Part shown: positions 27,277 to 37,099 of the stretch, in pieces | Layout of the letters: each line of letters starts with the position of its first letter | How positions within the stretch are numbered: position 1 is the stretch's first letter | Source: Niveibacterium sp. SC-1 | Lineage (GTDB): Bacteria; Pseudomonadota; Gammaproteobacteria; Burkholderiales; Rhodocyclaceae | Reading direction: 5' to 3' | Length of the DNA: 64,000 nucleotides | Assembly: GCF_038235435.1 (NCBI RefSeq) | Contig: NZ_CP151275.1 | Coordinates: forward strand, 2,666,001-2,730,000 | Position numbers and translations under genes: made by a program | Notes under the pieces: model-generated | Told to the model about the DNA's origin: nothing | The model's database searches: none | The model's input: the letters and a program-made list of their open reading frames with translations, nothing else

Positions 27277-28317
27277 ATGCCCAGTCGCAACCGTGCGCTC
27301 GCACGTACCGTCTCGAACCGGATTGCCGCCAATACGCAGCGCTTTGCCGAAGTCGCGGGACTCTCGCCGCAGCGCTTCGCCGCGCTGACCGGGATCGCCC
27401 CGGACGAGCTCGCCGACCCGGCCGGACGCATCGACGGCATCCGCCACCGCCGCACGGTAGAACTCGCGGTGTCGCTGGGTCAGTTCTACCGGCCGCAGGA
27501 CGCGTGGCGCGGCCCGCTTTTCGCCGGTTTCCCCCAGCTTGGCAACCTCTGCCTGAACGCGCCGGACCTGCGCAGCGCGCTCGAAGCCTTCATGGATTAC
27601 CGTGCCCTGGTTGGCGAGTTCGACTTCCTCCTCTGGGAGATCGCCGCGCCCAAAGTCCGACTCCAGTACATCGCGGAATTCGCGCCCGATTGCCACTTCC
27701 AGGCACTGTGGAACTTCCATGTCCTGGCCGGCCTGGTCCGCGCCTATGATCCCGGCACCTCCACCCGCTTCGAAGTGGAACTCGTCGGCCCTGCCCCCGC
27801 CTTCGCCGCCGAGATCGACGAGTTCTTCGGTGCCCCCGTGCGCTACGGGCGCACCGGCAATCGCATGCACTTCAACGCGCCGCACCTGGACGCGCCGTTT
27901 GCCCGCTACAACGCGAGCCTTGCGCCGCTCGGGATCGAACAGGCCCAGCGCGAGCTCGCGCGCATCCAGCGCATGCACCGCTTCTCCGCCGAGATCGAAG
28001 GCCTGATCCTCGAACTGATCAACGACCCGGTGACCGACACCCAGGGCGCGGCGCTGCTGGAGGCACTGTGCGATCGCCTGCACACCTCGCGCTGGTCCCT
28101 GAACCGACGGCTGCAGAGTGACGGCACGCACTTTCGCGAGCTGGAGCTCAGGGTCAAGCTGGGTGAATCGCGCCGCCTGCTGCATGCCACGCCGCTGAGC
28201 GTCGGCGAGATCAGCGAACGACTGGGCTTCTCTTCGCAGAGTGCTTTCAGCCGCTTCTTCCAGGCCCAGCAGGGCGTCGCCCCCCTCGCGTTCCGCCGCC
28301 AGCAGACCCTCAGCTGA
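27277..28317 (+). CDS. AraC-family transcriptional regulator
   Basis: A 346-residue protein. The C-terminal ~100 residues contain the two helix-turn-helix units of AraC regulators ([29 protein letters not shown], then [34 protein letters not shown]). The N-terminal ~220 residues match the Arabinose_bd (OruR/ArgR-like) sensor domain in layout. The ATG follows a GGGAGG ribosome site, which excludes a TTG six codons earlier. It is divergent from the GH3 gene with a 236-base gap that should hold both promoters. Control of the GH3 gene by a glycoside is a reasonable inference. Confidence 0.88.
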   Translation: MPSRNRALARTVSNRIAANTQRFAEVAGLSPQRFAALTGIAPDELADPAGRIDGIRHRRTVELAVSLGQFYRPQDAWRGPLFAGFPQLGNLCLNAPDLRSALEAFMDYRALVGEFDFLLWEIAAPKVRLQYIAEFAPDCHFQALWNFHVLAGLVRAYDPGTSTRFEVELVGPAPAFAAEIDEFFGAPVRYGRTGNRMHFNAPHLDAPFARYNASLAPLGIEQAQRELARIQRMHRFSAEIEGLILELINDPVTDTQGAALLEALCDRLHTSRWSLNRRLQSDGTHFRELELRVKLGESRRLLHATPLSVGEISERLGFSSQSAFSRFFQAQQGVAPLAFRRQQTLS

Positions 28318-28496
28318 GCTCGGGGGCGCCGGCCGCCGGACGGTATACGTGCCGTCCGATGTTGCATATCCGCACGCAGCCTGCGTGCGGGAATCACTTG
28401 TTGGCGCAGATCAAGGGCCGCGCTTGCACGCGCGGGTCCAATCGTCCTGCCGCTTACGCGGCACCCCGCCCCCCAAGCGCCAGGACACTCCCCCCA

Positions 28497-30131
28497 ATGA
28501 AAACCGCCCCCCACTGCATCGACGTCGAGACGCGCGTGCCTGCCGACGTCTTCATCTATAGCCGCACCGACCTGCAAGGCAACATCGTCGAGGCCAACGA
28601 GGCCTTCGCCAAGATCTGTGGCTATCCGCGCGAGCAGATGCTCGGCCAGCCCCACAACCTCGTCCGCCATCCCGACATGCCACGCGAGGCCTTCGCGGAC
28701 CTCTGGCGCAACCTCAAGGCAGGCCGGCCCTGGAAGGGCGTCGTCAAGAACCGCCGCGCCGATGGCGGCTACTACTGGGTCGAGGCCAACGTCTCGCCGG
28801 TACGCGAGCAGGGCGTGATCGTCGGCTATCAATCGGTGCGCTCGGCACCCTCACGCGCGCAGATCGACGCGGCCGAAGCCGCCTATCGTCGCCTGCGCGC
28901 GGGCGCCACGGACATCCGGGTCGAAGAAGGCCGTGTCGTGCCACGCCAGGCGCGCTGGCGCCAACAGTTGTGCAGCAGCGGCTTCCAGCTCGGCGGCGTC
29001 CACCTGATCGGCGCATTGGCTGCGGGCGGTGCGCTGTGGGCCCTGCAATCGGGCAACAGTCTCCAGGCGCAGATCGCCTCCGTGCTGTGCATCCTGGCAC
29101 TGGTGGCGCTCGGCTATCTCCAGTTCGTGCTACTGCCGCGCAACGCGCGTGCCCTGCACGCAGTCGCGGACACCCTGCAGCAGGTACTCGAAGGCGGCGA
29201 CATGCAACGCAGCTGCGTGAGCGCGCGGACCGACGTCTCGGGCCGCATCGCCAACCAGCTCGACACCCTGCTCGCCTCCATGCGCGCAACCTTGCACATC
29301 ATCCGCGACAACACGCACCACGTCGCCAACTCGAACACCGCCGTCGCGGGCGAGATCAGGACCCTGCTCGACGCCTGCCGCGCGCAAAGCGACTACACGA
29401 CCGAAACGGCCGCGACGGCCGAAGAGATGAGCGTCTCCATCAGCGAGGTCGCCACGCACGCCAAAGCCACCCGCGACGTCGCGCAGGAGACCAGCGCCCT
29501 GGCCCGGGTCGGCGCCGAGAAATCCGAGAGTGCGACACGCACGATCGCCGCCCTCGCAGCGGCCATCTCCGCCTCGGCGGCCAGCGTCGAGCAGCTCGGC
29601 CGCCGCGCCATTGACGTGAGCGCCATCGCCAACGTGATCCGCGAAATCGCAGAGCAGACCAACCTCCTCGCGCTCAACGCCGCGATCGAAGCCGCCCGCG
29701 CAGGCGACAGTGGCCGCGGCTTCTCGGTGGTAGCGGACGAGGTGCGCAAGCTCGCGGAGCGCACGGCGCGCGCCACGGCAGAGATCGACCAGACCCTGGG
29801 CCTGATGCGCAAGGAAACCGAGGCTGCAGTCGAAGGCATGCGTGACAGCGGGCAGCGCGTCGTCGAAGGCGCAGAGCTCGCGCGCGACGCGCACGACGAA
29901 CTGACGGTGATCGTGCAGAAGATGGCCGTGACCATGCAGATGGTGTCGGAGATCACTCACTCCACCTCCGAACAGCACGGCGCCATGTCGACCATGGCGC
30001 AGGGCATCGAGCGGGTGGCTGCGCTGACCGAAGAGAACCTGCGCGCGGTTGGTGAGAGCGGACAACGCGTCGATGCGCTGGAGGACAGCGTCCAGCGCAT
30101 GAGCAAGGCCGTCGGCCAGTATCGCGCCTGA
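28497..30131 (+). CDS. Methyl-accepting chemotaxis protein with PAS domain (Aer-like)
   Basis: A 544-residue chemoreceptor. An N-terminal PAS domain (about residues 20-120, [34 protein letters not shown]) resembles the FAD-binding redox/oxygen sensor of Aer. Two closely spaced hydrophobic segments (about 165-215) anchor the protein in the inner membrane with almost no periplasmic loop. The signalling domain includes the conserved hairpin tip [23 protein letters not shown] and [17 protein letters not shown]. The ATG is at [11 protein letters not shown]. It is a single gene. An energy- or oxygen-taxis role would suit a microaerobic diazotroph but is inferred from the domain order. Confidence 0.9.
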   Translation: MKTAPHCIDVETRVPADVFIYSRTDLQGNIVEANEAFAKICGYPREQMLGQPHNLVRHPDMPREAFADLWRNLKAGRPWKGVVKNRRADGGYYWVEANVSPVREQGVIVGYQSVRSAPSRAQIDAAEAAYRRLRAGATDIRVEEGRVVPRQARWRQQLCSSGFQLGGVHLIGALAAGGALWALQSGNSLQAQIASVLCILALVALGYLQFVLLPRNARALHAVADTLQQVLEGGDMQRSCVSARTDVSGRIANQLDTLLASMRATLHIIRDNTHHVANSNTAVAGEIRTLLDACRAQSDYTTETAATAEEMSVSISEVATHAKATRDVAQETSALARVGAEKSESATRTIAALAAAISASAASVEQLGRRAIDVSAIANVIREIAEQTNLLALNAAIEAARAGDSGRGFSVVADEVRKLAERTARATAEIDQTLGLMRKETEAAVEGMRDSGQRVVEGAELARDAHDELTVIVQKMAVTMQMVSEITHSTSEQHGAMSTMAQGIERVAALTEENLRAVGESGQRVDALEDSVQRMSKAVGQYRA

Positions 30132-30434
30132 AGCGCGGCGCACTCAGGAGCGGGCGCAGCGCGCAGGTTGCGGCGCCCGCGCCCGGCTCCCGCGTCCCTC
30201 GTGCGGGCCACGGCGCAGATTCCAGCGTCATGATTTCGGACACCCCGGACGTCCCGCACCCTCGCGCACGACAGACCCGCCGCTTCCTCCTGTTGGCCTG
30301 GCCGGGTCCTCGCCCCATGAGGCGCCTGGCAGCGCATCCGCACGCCATGTCGGTCCGGCACCCTTCTTGCTGCCAAGGGAATCAGTCGTTGTATATCCAC
30401 ATTCATAACGCCGCTTCCGACAAAGGCCACAAGC
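30132..30434. other. Intergenic region, no gene seen
   Basis: About 300 bases between the chemoreceptor gene and a small ORF. The possible frames here have Arg/Pro-rich shadow composition and no ribosome site. No clear terminator hairpin or sigma-54 site was seen. Confidence 0.45.
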
Positions 30435-30800
30435 ATGGAGCGTCTTTCCGACAGCTGGCAGGTCCGGCTTCCCGTCGAGCTGCACGACATGGTCGTCCCG
30501 CCCATCGTGACGGAGTCCTTTCACGACGACAGCATTCCCGCTTCGAAGTGGCGTGGCTATGACGCAACCGGGGAGCTCTGCTACTACCACCACACCTACA
30601 CGCTCTGGCAGGACGGCTTCGACGACGAGGAGCTGCCCTTCCTGCTGCAGATCGAAGCGGAGTCATTGGAGGCCTGGCGTTGCGCGGACGGCGCCTGGCT
30701 GCGCCGGTTGATCCGCAGCGGCACTGCCGGCACCTGCAGCACCCGGGACCGCGACCGGGGTTTCGAACGCGTCAGCGCACGCGAGATCCCCAGGCTCTGA
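30435..30800 (+). CDS. Hypothetical protein
   Basis: A 121-residue soluble protein with no signal peptide, rich in Asp/Glu and aromatic residues (TGELCYYHHTYTLWQDGFDDEELPFLLQIEAESLEAWR). I do not recognise a family. Composition and codon bias look like a real gene, and the ATG is preceded by an AAGCATGGAG context without an ideal ribosome site. It converges on modC with a 14-base gap. Confidence 0.55.
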   Translation: MERLSDSWQVRLPVELHDMVVPPIVTESFHDDSIPASKWRGYDATGELCYYHHTYTLWQDGFDDEELPFLLQIEAESLEAWRCADGAWLRRLIRSGTAGTCSTRDRDRGFERVSAREIPRL

Positions 30801-30814
30801 AGCAGCCCCAGAGC

Positions 30815-32008
30815 TCAGGCCACCAGGGCCACGCTCTTGATCTGGGCGAAGACTCTTTGCCCCGGCCACAGGCCAAGCATGTCACGCGAGCGGCGGGTGA
30901 TCCGCGAGACCAGGACTTGCGCCTCAGCCCCGGCTTCTGCCCCCCGTCCGCCCCCCAGGTGCAGCCGCACGTTCACCTTGTCGGGCCCGTCGTCGCGCGT
31001 CTCCAGCACACGCGCCTCCAGCACATTCAGGATGCTGCAGGGACCGGGCGGTACCAGCGCGAGGCTGACGTCGCGCGCGAGCACCCGTGCCCTCACGTGT
31101 GCGCCCAGCCCGCGCGCGGTTCCGCCTACCAGCAGCGCCCCGCCCGGGAAGGCGATGCGACTGAGTCGGTAGGCGCCGTCATACTCCACCACCCGCGCCT
31201 GGAGCACCGAACACAACTCGTCGGCGAAGCTCGACTGCAGTTCGAGACGCGTCAGCACATCGGGCAGAGGGCCGCACGCGACCTGCGTTCCAGCTTCAAG
31301 CAGGACGATCTGGTCGGCGAGCCGCGAGACCTCGTCGAGCGCGTGGCTCACGTAGAGCACCGGAATCGCGAGTTCATCGTGCAAGCGTTCGAGATAAGGC
31401 AGGATCGCCGCCTTGCTGGCGGCATCCAGTGCCGACAAGGGCTCGTCCATCAGCAGCAGGCGCGGGCTGCTCAGCAAGGCGCGCGCGATTGCGACCCGTT
31501 GCCGCTCGCCCCCGGAGAGTCCGTCGGGACGACGCGCGAGCAAAGGGGCCACGCCCAGGAGCTCCACCGCCTGTTCCCAGCCCACGCGACGCTGGGCCGA
31601 GGGCACCCGCTGCATGCCGTAGCGCAGGTTGCCCGCCACGTCGAAGTGCGGGAAAAGGCTCGCCTCCTGGAACACATAACCGATCGCGCGCCGGTGCACG
31701 GGCACGAAGCGGCGCGCGGCATCGTCCTGCCAGACTTCGTCGCGGATGGCGACGAAGGCCTGCTCGGCTCTTTGCAATCCCGCGATGGCACGCAACGCTG
31801 TGGTCTTGCCCGAACCCGAGCGGCCAAACAGCGCAGTCACGCCGCGCGCCGGCAGATCGAGCGCCAGACGCAGGGCGAAGTCGGCGTGGCGGACCTCGAA
31901 ACGCGCCCGCAGGCGGGCCTGGGCGTCGTTAAGGGGAAACGGGGGGCCGCCCCGTGTTTCCGTGCAGCGCATCGCGGAGCCAACCTCCGCCAGGCGGCGT
32001 TCCTGCAT
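30815..32008 (-). CDS. modC: Molybdate ABC transporter ATPase ModC
   Basis: A 397-residue cytoplasmic ATPase that powers molybdate import. Motifs: Walker A FGRSGSGKTT, Q-loop FQEASLFPHF, signature LSGGERQRVAIARAL, Walker B LLLMDEPLSALDA, switch VSHALDEV. The ATPase domain is followed by a C-terminal Mop-type molybdate-binding domain (ending LVSRITRRSRDMLGLWPGQRVFAQIKSVALV), the standard ModC layout. The start at MQERRLAEVG lies 4 bases after the modB stop; an ATG at 31972 with a GGAGG site 11 bases upstream is an equally good alternative. It is the last gene of modE-modA-modB-modC. Confidence 0.92.
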   Translation of the reverse strand: MQERRLAEVGSAMRCTETRGGPPFPLNDAQARLRARFEVRHADFALRLALDLPARGVTALFGRSGSGKTTALRAIAGLQRAEQAFVAIRDEVWQDDAARRFVPVHRRAIGYVFQEASLFPHFDVAGNLRYGMQRVPSAQRRVGWEQAVELLGVAPLLARRPDGLSGGERQRVAIARALLSSPRLLLMDEPLSALDAASKAAILPYLERLHDELAIPVLYVSHALDEVSRLADQIVLLEAGTQVACGPLPDVLTRLELQSSFADELCSVLQARVVEYDGAYRLSRIAFPGGALLVGGTARGLGAHVRARVLARDVSLALVPPGPCSILNVLEARVLETRDDGPDKVNVRLHLGGGRGAEAGAEAQVLVSRITRRSRDMLGLWPGQRVFAQIKSVALVA

Positions 32009-32012
32009 GAAT

Positions 32013-32684
32013 TCACATCGGACGGGGTTTGGCATGGAAGCTCTGCAAGGCCAGCAGCACACAGAAGGCGAACACGAGAAGGCCACCCGCGAGCCAATGC
32101 GCCTGGGTGTATTCCAGCGCCTCGACATGGTTGTAGATGTCCACCGAGATCACGCGCGTCTTGCCCGGGATGTTTCCACCCAGCATCAACACCAGCCCGA
32201 ACTCGCCGACCGTGTGGGCGAAACCAAGCACGAGAGCCGTCAGGAAGCCTGGTTTGGCGAGCGGCATGGCGACACTGAAGAAGCGGTCCCACGGTCCTGC
32301 ACGCAGGCTGGCCGCGACTTCCATCGGTCTTTCGCCGATCGCCTCGAAGGCGTTCTGCAGCGGCTGGACCACGAAGGGCATCGAGTACAGCACCGAGGCC
32401 ACGACCAAGCCCGCAAACGTGAAAGGCAGGAGGCCCAGGCCGAGGGACTGCGTGGCCTTGCCCACCGGCCCGTTGGGGCCGAGCAGCAGCAGCAGGTAGA
32501 AGCCCAGCACCGTCGGCGGCAACACCAGCGGCATGGCCACCACCGTGCCGACCAGGCCCTTGAGCCGCGAACGGGTATGCGCGAGCCACCATGCGACCGG
32601 CGTGCCAAGCAGCAGCAGGATCAACACGGTGAGCCCGGCGAGTTCGAGCGAGAGCAGGACCGAGGCCATGTCGATCTCGGGCAT
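32013..32684 (-). CDS. modB: Molybdate ABC transporter permease ModB
   Basis: A 223-residue inner-membrane permease with about five helices. Family segments: LGTPVAWWLAHTRSRLKGLVGTVVAMPLVLPPTVLGFYLL and MPLAKPGFLTALVLGFAHTVGEFGLVLMLGGNIPGKTRV, the latter containing the ATPase-docking region. These are diagnostic of ModB rather than of sulfate CysTW. It works as a homodimer with ModC and ModA. It is 96 bases downstream of modA and 4 bases upstream of the chosen modC start. Confidence 0.94.
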   Translation of the reverse strand: MPEIDMASVLLSLELAGLTVLILLLLGTPVAWWLAHTRSRLKGLVGTVVAMPLVLPPTVLGFYLLLLLGPNGPVGKATQSLGLGLLPFTFAGLVVASVLYSMPFVVQPLQNAFEAIGERPMEVAASLRAGPWDRFFSVAMPLAKPGFLTALVLGFAHTVGEFGLVLMLGGNIPGKTRVISVDIYNHVEALEYTQAHWLAGGLLVFAFCVLLALQSFHAKPRPM

Positions 32685-32780
32685 CGTCAGCGCGCTTTCC
32701 CGGACGGCCGACGATGACAGTGCGCGCTCAGAACGGGTCGCATATGAGAATGGGCGCCGTCCAGTGCGCCGACGCGGCGC

Positions 32781-33545
32781 TCAGAGTTCGTAGCCATACG
32801 AACGGATCACCGCCTTGGTCTTCTCGCCCTTGAGGTACTGCAGCAGCGCCTGCGCGGCGGCGCTGCCCTCGCCCTTCCTGAGCAGGACCGCGTCCTGCTG
32901 CAGGGGCGAATAGAGATTGGCCGGCACCAGCCACCATGATCCGACCTGCGGCTTGCCCGGAACCGCGACTTGGGACAGCGCCACAAAGCCGACCTCCGCA
33001 TTGCCGCTCGCGACGAACTGGAAGGCCTGGGTGATGCTCTCCGCCGTCACGAACTTCGGCTTCAGCGTGTCGTAGAGCTTGCTCGCCTTGAGCGCCTCCT
33101 CCGCGGCAAGACCATAAGGGGCGAGCTTCGGATCGCAGATCGCGATATGCGCGATATCCGCGCGCTTGAGCACCGCGCCGTTCTCGTCGACGACGCCCGC
33201 CTTCGCGCTCCAGAGCACGAGCTTGCCCCGCGCGTAGGTGAACTGGCTGCCCGCAACCCCCTCCCCTTCCCCGACCAGGCGCCGGGGCGTCTCGTCGTCG
33301 GCCGCAAGCAGGATCTCGAAGGGCGCACCGTTCTTGATCTGGGCGTAGAACTTACCCGTCGAACCGACCGAGGCGATCGCCTTGTGACCAGTCTCGGCTG
33401 CGAAATCGGCCGCGATTTTCTCGAAGGGGCCGGCGAAGTTGGCGGCCACCGCGACCTGGACCTCGGCCGCCTGGGCCAGGCCGGCGACACAGATCAGCTG
33501 CCCGACCAGCAGCAGGCGGCTCACGAAGGACGAGGCAATTCGCAT
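32781..33545 (-). CDS. modA: Molybdate-binding periplasmic protein ModA
   Basis: A 254-residue periplasmic binding protein with a signal peptide ending GLAQA. The mature protein opens VQVAVAANFAGPFEKIAADF and has SVGSTGKFYAQIKNGAPFEILLAADDETP, the oxyanion-binding Ser/Thr segments of ModA. It later has AICDPKLAPYGLAAEEAL and GFVALSQV. It captures molybdate, and usually tungstate, in the periplasm and delivers it to ModB. It lies 23 bases downstream of modE in the same direction. Family and place make the assignment firm. Confidence 0.94.
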   Translation of the reverse strand: MRIASSFVSRLLLVGQLICVAGLAQAAEVQVAVAANFAGPFEKIAADFAAETGHKAIASVGSTGKFYAQIKNGAPFEILLAADDETPRRLVGEGEGVAGSQFTYARGKLVLWSAKAGVVDENGAVLKRADIAHIAICDPKLAPYGLAAEEALKASKLYDTLKPKFVTAESITQAFQFVASGNAEVGFVALSQVAVPGKPQVGSWWLVPANLYSPLQQDAVLLRKGEGSAAAQALLQYLKGEKTKAVIRSYGYEL

Positions 33546-33568
33546 GGTGAAACTCCCTGGGGAATGAC

Positions 33569-34429
33569 TCAGCCGATGACGCTGAGAATGATGTCGGAGG
33601 ACTTGATCAGTGCCCCGGCGGGTGTGCCGAGCGCGAGGCCGAGCGTCTGCACGCTCTCTTCGGTGACCACGGCAGTGACATGCTTGCCGGCACCGAGGGC
33701 GACGACCACTTCGGCGTTCACCGGTCCCTCATGGATGCGGCTCACGGTGCCCCAGAGCTGGTTGCGAGCACTGGTGCGCAAGTCGCGGTCGGTCGTCAGG
33801 AGGACGCAAGAGGCTTTCACCAGGGCGACCACTTCGCTGCCGATCCGCAGGCCGAGGTCCTCGGCCGACTGGCGCGTGATGATGGCCACCAGGTTGGTCT
33901 CTGCATCCATTCGCAGATAGACCTCATAGTCGACGACGCCCTCGCGCAGACCGGTGACGCTGCAGGCGAACTGGTTGCGCGCGCTGATGCGCAGGTTCAT
34001 GCGACGCAAGAGCCGCTGACAGGCCTCGACGCTGTCGTCCGGGCCGCCGAGCTGCTGCGAGAGGCGGTCGAAGGCAATCTGGTACTCCCGCTCGACGGCG
34101 CGAAACATCGCGATCACGCGCCGCCCATAGTCGGTCAGGCGAGTGCCCCCGCCCTGGCGGCCACCGGTCGCACGCTCCACCAAGGCCTGGTCGGCGAGGT
34201 TGTTCATGGTGTCGACCGCGTCCCAGGCTGCCTTGTAGGACAAAGGCACATGCCGGGCCGCGCGCGAGATCGAGCCGTGTTCCGCGATCGCTTCGAGCAG
34301 GCGGATGCGGGTATCACCGAGGAAGTTGCCGAACTCGGTCGCCACTTCGAAGCGGCTCACCAAGCGGGCTGTCCTGGGTGTCGATGTGCTCGCCGGCGTT
34401 TTGGAAGCGAGCGTCTTCGGACTGGGCAT
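33569..34429 (-). CDS. modE: Molybdate-responsive regulator ModE
   Basis: A 286-residue regulator. A LysR-like winged helix-turn-helix (about residues 26-130: RIRLLEAIAEHGSISRAARHVPLSYKAAWDAVDTMN, then TGGRQGGGTRLTDYGRR) is followed by two tandem Mop domains (ISARNQFACSVTGLREGVVDYEVYL; TSARNQLWGTVSRIHEGPVNAEVVV) that bind molybdate. Molybdate-loaded ModE represses modABC and activates molybdenum-cofactor genes in studied species. It is the first gene of the mod operon and is divergent from modG. A dyad in the shared region is a candidate operator. Confidence 0.95.
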   Translation of the reverse strand: MPSPKTLASKTPASTSTPRTARLVSRFEVATEFGNFLGDTRIRLLEAIAEHGSISRAARHVPLSYKAAWDAVDTMNNLADQALVERATGGRQGGGTRLTDYGRRVIAMFRAVEREYQIAFDRLSQQLGGPDDSVEACQRLLRRMNLRISARNQFACSVTGLREGVVDYEVYLRMDAETNLVAIITRQSAEDLGLRIGSEVVALVKASCVLLTTDRDLRTSARNQLWGTVSRIHEGPVNAEVVVALGAGKHVTAVVTEESVQTLGLALGTPAGALIKSSDIILSVIG

Positions 34430-34535
34430 TTGCGGGTCGGATACTGGGTGTATGGCAACGTTTGAGCAGTTTCCGCGCCACCGCGGCGACCCAGCCGCTA
34501 CGGCCGCTGCGTGTCGCCCGCCGCGCCCGCGTTTT

Positions 34536-34561
34536 CCATGGTTGTACTGCTACAACGGTGG
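34536..34561. promoter_or_regulatory. Inverted repeat between modE and modG, candidate ModE operator
   Basis: GTTGTA and TACAAC are perfect arms separated by CTGC, with matching CCA and TGG two bases further out on each side. The symmetry and the GTT(A/G)TA arms resemble known ModE-type operators (GTTATAT...). It sits about 107 bases upstream of modE and 113 bases upstream of modG, where it could control both. Confidence 0.5.
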
Positions 34562-34673
34562 CTCATAGACTCGACTCGACGGCACGCAATCCGAAGCCGA
34601 TTTCTGTATGGAAGCCTACACAACGGACATTGTCGACACGGTCGACGCCACTACTTGCTCAGGGAGCTCTTGA

Positions 34674-35102
34674 ATGAAAGTCGGCGCGCGCAACGTATTC
34701 GAAGGCATCGTCTCCGGCATCACCGCAGGGGCTGTCAACGCCGAAATCGAACTGACCCTTGCCGGCGGAGACAAGCTGATCGCGATCATCACAGAAGCCA
34801 GCGTCAAGGGCCTCGGCCTGGCGGTGGGCAGCAAAGCCCTCGCCTTCGTCAAGGCGCCCTGGGTCATCGTGCTGGGCGAGGACGTTCCGATCCGCTTCTC
34901 GGCACGCAACCAGCTCGCCGGCACGGTCAGCGCCCTCACCAAGGGCGCGGTCAACAGCGACGTGAAGATCAAGCTGGCCGGCGGCACCGAAGTCCATGCG
35001 GTGATCACCAACGACGCCGTCTCCGAACTCGCGCTCGCCGTTGGCAAACCCGCGAGTGCACTGATCAAGGCCAGCCACGTAGTCCTCGGCGTATCGGCCT
35101 GA
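34674..35102 (+). CDS. modG: Molbindin ModG (two Mop domains)
   Basis: A 142-residue cytoplasmic protein with two Mop domains: GARNVFEGIVSGITAGAVNAEIELTL and SARNQLAGTVSALTKGAVNSDVKIKL. Each ends in an AFVKA or ALIKAS segment. This is the di-Mop molbindin layout of ModG, which binds and stores several molybdate ions. It is divergent from modE. In a diazotroph it would buffer molybdate for FeMo-cofactor synthesis. The ATG is preceded by GGGAGCTCTTGA. Confidence 0.92.
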   Translation: MKVGARNVFEGIVSGITAGAVNAEIELTLAGGDKLIAIITEASVKGLGLAVGSKALAFVKAPWVIVLGEDVPIRFSARNQLAGTVSALTKGAVNSDVKIKLAGGTEVHAVITNDAVSELALAVGKPASALIKASHVVLGVSA

Positions 35103-35190
35103 TCAATCGCTCGTCGGTACTCATGGGTGCCCGGGCGCGGCACCGATCTTGCAGGGAGTGTGGAGAACCCACTCTTCTGCGAGATCCGAC

Positions 35191-35430
35191 ATGCCTTTGT
35201 TCGATTTCCACTGCGAGGTCTGCGACAGAACCTACGAACTGCTGCTGCGCGGCGGCACGGACCCGGTCTGTCCCCATTGCGGCAGCACCAACATGACCAA
35301 GCTCATTCCCGCCATCTCCCCGGCGGCACGCACACCCGGTATGGTCCAGCGAGCTCGACAGCAAGCGAATCGCGAAGGGCACTTCAGCAACTTCAACGCC
35401 GCCGAGCGCAAGCGGATCCTGAAGACCTGA
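35191..35430 (+). CDS. FmdB-family zinc-ribbon protein
   Basis: A 79-residue protein. Two Cys pairs (CEVC at 8-11, CPHC around residue 27-30) form a zinc ribbon, in the pattern MPLFDFHCEVCDRTYELL typical of FmdB regulators. The C-terminal part is basic and helical. FmdB was named from formamidase/amidase regulation, but the function of most members is unknown. It is 88 bases downstream of modG in the same direction and may be co-transcribed. Confidence 0.85.
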   Translation: MPLFDFHCEVCDRTYELLLRGGTDPVCPHCGSTNMTKLIPAISPAARTPGMVQRARQQANREGHFSNFNAAERKRILKT

Positions 35431-35641
35431 TCGCGGCCGCGGGCAACGCCTGCCAATTCCGGCGCCAATCGTCAGCAATGCCAGCGCTGGCGGGCCCCGC
35501 CCGCAGATGTGTGGGGACTCCCGGGCGGCTCGTTCCGGCCAGAAGCAGCCCTCGACGACAGTCGGCTCCGAGGACGGTAGTTCGATGTGGCAATGCAGTT
35601 GGGGAGGCTCACTTGCCCGTCCTACCCTCCCAGTTGTCTCG

Positions 35642-36625
35642 CTAGCGCCGCCGATCTCCCGATGTGGTCAGGCCAAGGCCCTTCTGCGCTTCGAGCAACA
35701 GCGATGCGACCGGCAGGGCGGCGTCCTGGCTGGCCAGCGGTGCGAATCGATCCAAAACGAAGTCACCTACCGACGCAGCAGCACCGGCAACCTTGGCTCC
35801 GGCGGGCTCGACAAACGCGACCACACTCGATCCGACCTTTAAGAACGAGAAGACGGACTTGAGTCCTTTCCAGATCTTCAGCTTGCCGCTCGCGGCGTTC
35901 AAGTCGCTGACCAGGTCTCTCATTTGCTCGACCGCAGCGACGATCGAGGCCGTGTCCGTCAAGTTCTCCGAGCTGACAAACTCCTGCTGCCACATGTACA
36001 ACTGCTTTCGCTTCTCTCGGTACTTGCTATCACTTCCTACATCGACGGCCTGCGACAGCAACTCGAAATCGTCCTTGTCCGGATCCTCAGGAACCAGCAG
36101 TTCATGGCCCAAGACAGCCAGCAGCGACTGGCCCTCCACGACGTCGGGTGGCTGCGTCGGACGAGGCTTTACCGGCACGGCTTGCTTTAACTCTTCAAGC
36201 GTGTGGTACTGGGACACGGCGACGATGGTCCGAGCCATTTGAGGCGCGAAGCGCTGCAGGACCGTGCCTGTGCGGACGAACCCGTCGCGTCGGGCTTGGG
36301 AAATCTCGCTGACCATTTCGGCCGTGCTCGGCGGCGTCATTTCCTGCCGCCATTGCCCTTGTAGCTCTTCGGTCCACGGAACCGCGGTGGCCCGTTCACC
36401 GAGGATCGCGACCATCTGGTTCAGCCGGGCTGGCTGCCAACCCTTCTGCTCCCAGCGCTGCCACTCAGCGTGTTCCTGCCCGACAGAGAGGCCGTCTCGG
36501 CGGCTGTTCGGCACCACGGGAATCAAGAGGTGGTCGTACAGAAGTGCCTCAGCCACGTAGGCGCCCGGCCTACAGTGATCGCGTACAGAGAACGTCGCCC
36601 AGAGCTGGTTCCAACGCTCGCTCAT
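35642..36625 (-). CDS. Hypothetical protein, unrecognised family
   Basis: A 327-residue protein without a signal peptide. The N-terminal half is Trp/Gln-rich (MSERWNQLWATFSV, QEHAEWQRWEQKGWQP), and the C-terminal part has a coiled-coil-like stretch and then the hydrophobic SVFSFLKVGSSVVAFVEPAGAKVAGAAASVGDF, which may insert in membrane or pack as a Gly/Ala helix. The ATG is preceded by GAGGAG. Local G+C is visibly lower than in neighbouring genes, and no homologue is recognised, so recent acquisition is possible. It is isolated between mod and nif clusters. Confidence 0.6.
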   Translation of the reverse strand: MSERWNQLWATFSVRDHCRPGAYVAEALLYDHLLIPVVPNSRRDGLSVGQEHAEWQRWEQKGWQPARLNQMVAILGERATAVPWTEELQGQWRQEMTPPSTAEMVSEISQARRDGFVRTGTVLQRFAPQMARTIVAVSQYHTLEELKQAVPVKPRPTQPPDVVEGQSLLAVLGHELLVPEDPDKDDFELLSQAVDVGSDSKYREKRKQLYMWQQEFVSSENLTDTASIVAAVEQMRDLVSDLNAASGKLKIWKGLKSVFSFLKVGSSVVAFVEPAGAKVAGAAASVGDFVLDRFAPLASQDAALPVASLLLEAQKGLGLTTSGDRRR

Positions 36626-37099
36626 GATCATCTCCTCGACGACGTTCGCCCGAACGGCTCCGGCGATACGCGCTCGCTCATCATTCTGAAGCATCCGAGA
36701 GCCCGGCCACGTGTGTCACCACGCATGCAGCCTCAAGCGGCGACGATGGGAGCCGCACACCACAGAGTCAAGGGCCGATCGCCTTGGGGGAAGTAGTGGC
36801 ATGGGAGGTCGTGCTCCGGATCCATGCCGCTGCGCCGGCGACGGCGCGAACTGGCCGCACCGATCGGCTCCAGGCTACGTGAGCCGCACGGTCTCAAGCC
36901 GTGCGCTCCGCCTCAATCGCCTCGAGCGCCCTCCGCCGCTGGGCTTCCAACGAGTGCCTGGGTACGGATCCGACTGGCAGCTCAGGGGCGACGTGATCCG
37001 GGCTGCGACTGTCTCTTCAGGGTCGCGAGGCGACGCTCACCGTACTCACGCCTTAGCGACGTCAGTGGTGGAGCTCACGCACCGTCCGTCCAGCCGTCC
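36626..37099. other. Non-coding stretch between hypothetical gene and nifQ
   Basis: About 470 bases without a convincing gene. All frames give Arg/Pro/Ser-rich shadow translations, and no ribosome site precedes any ATG. The end at 37099 touches the nifQ stop codon; no T-tailed hairpin was seen there. Confidence 0.45.

Noticed and set aside
24779..27388. Plus-strand ORF of 869 codons opposite the GH3 gene
   Set aside because: Arg/His/Leu-rich shadow translation without motifs; the minus strand encodes a full GH3 enzyme with signal peptide and catalytic residues.
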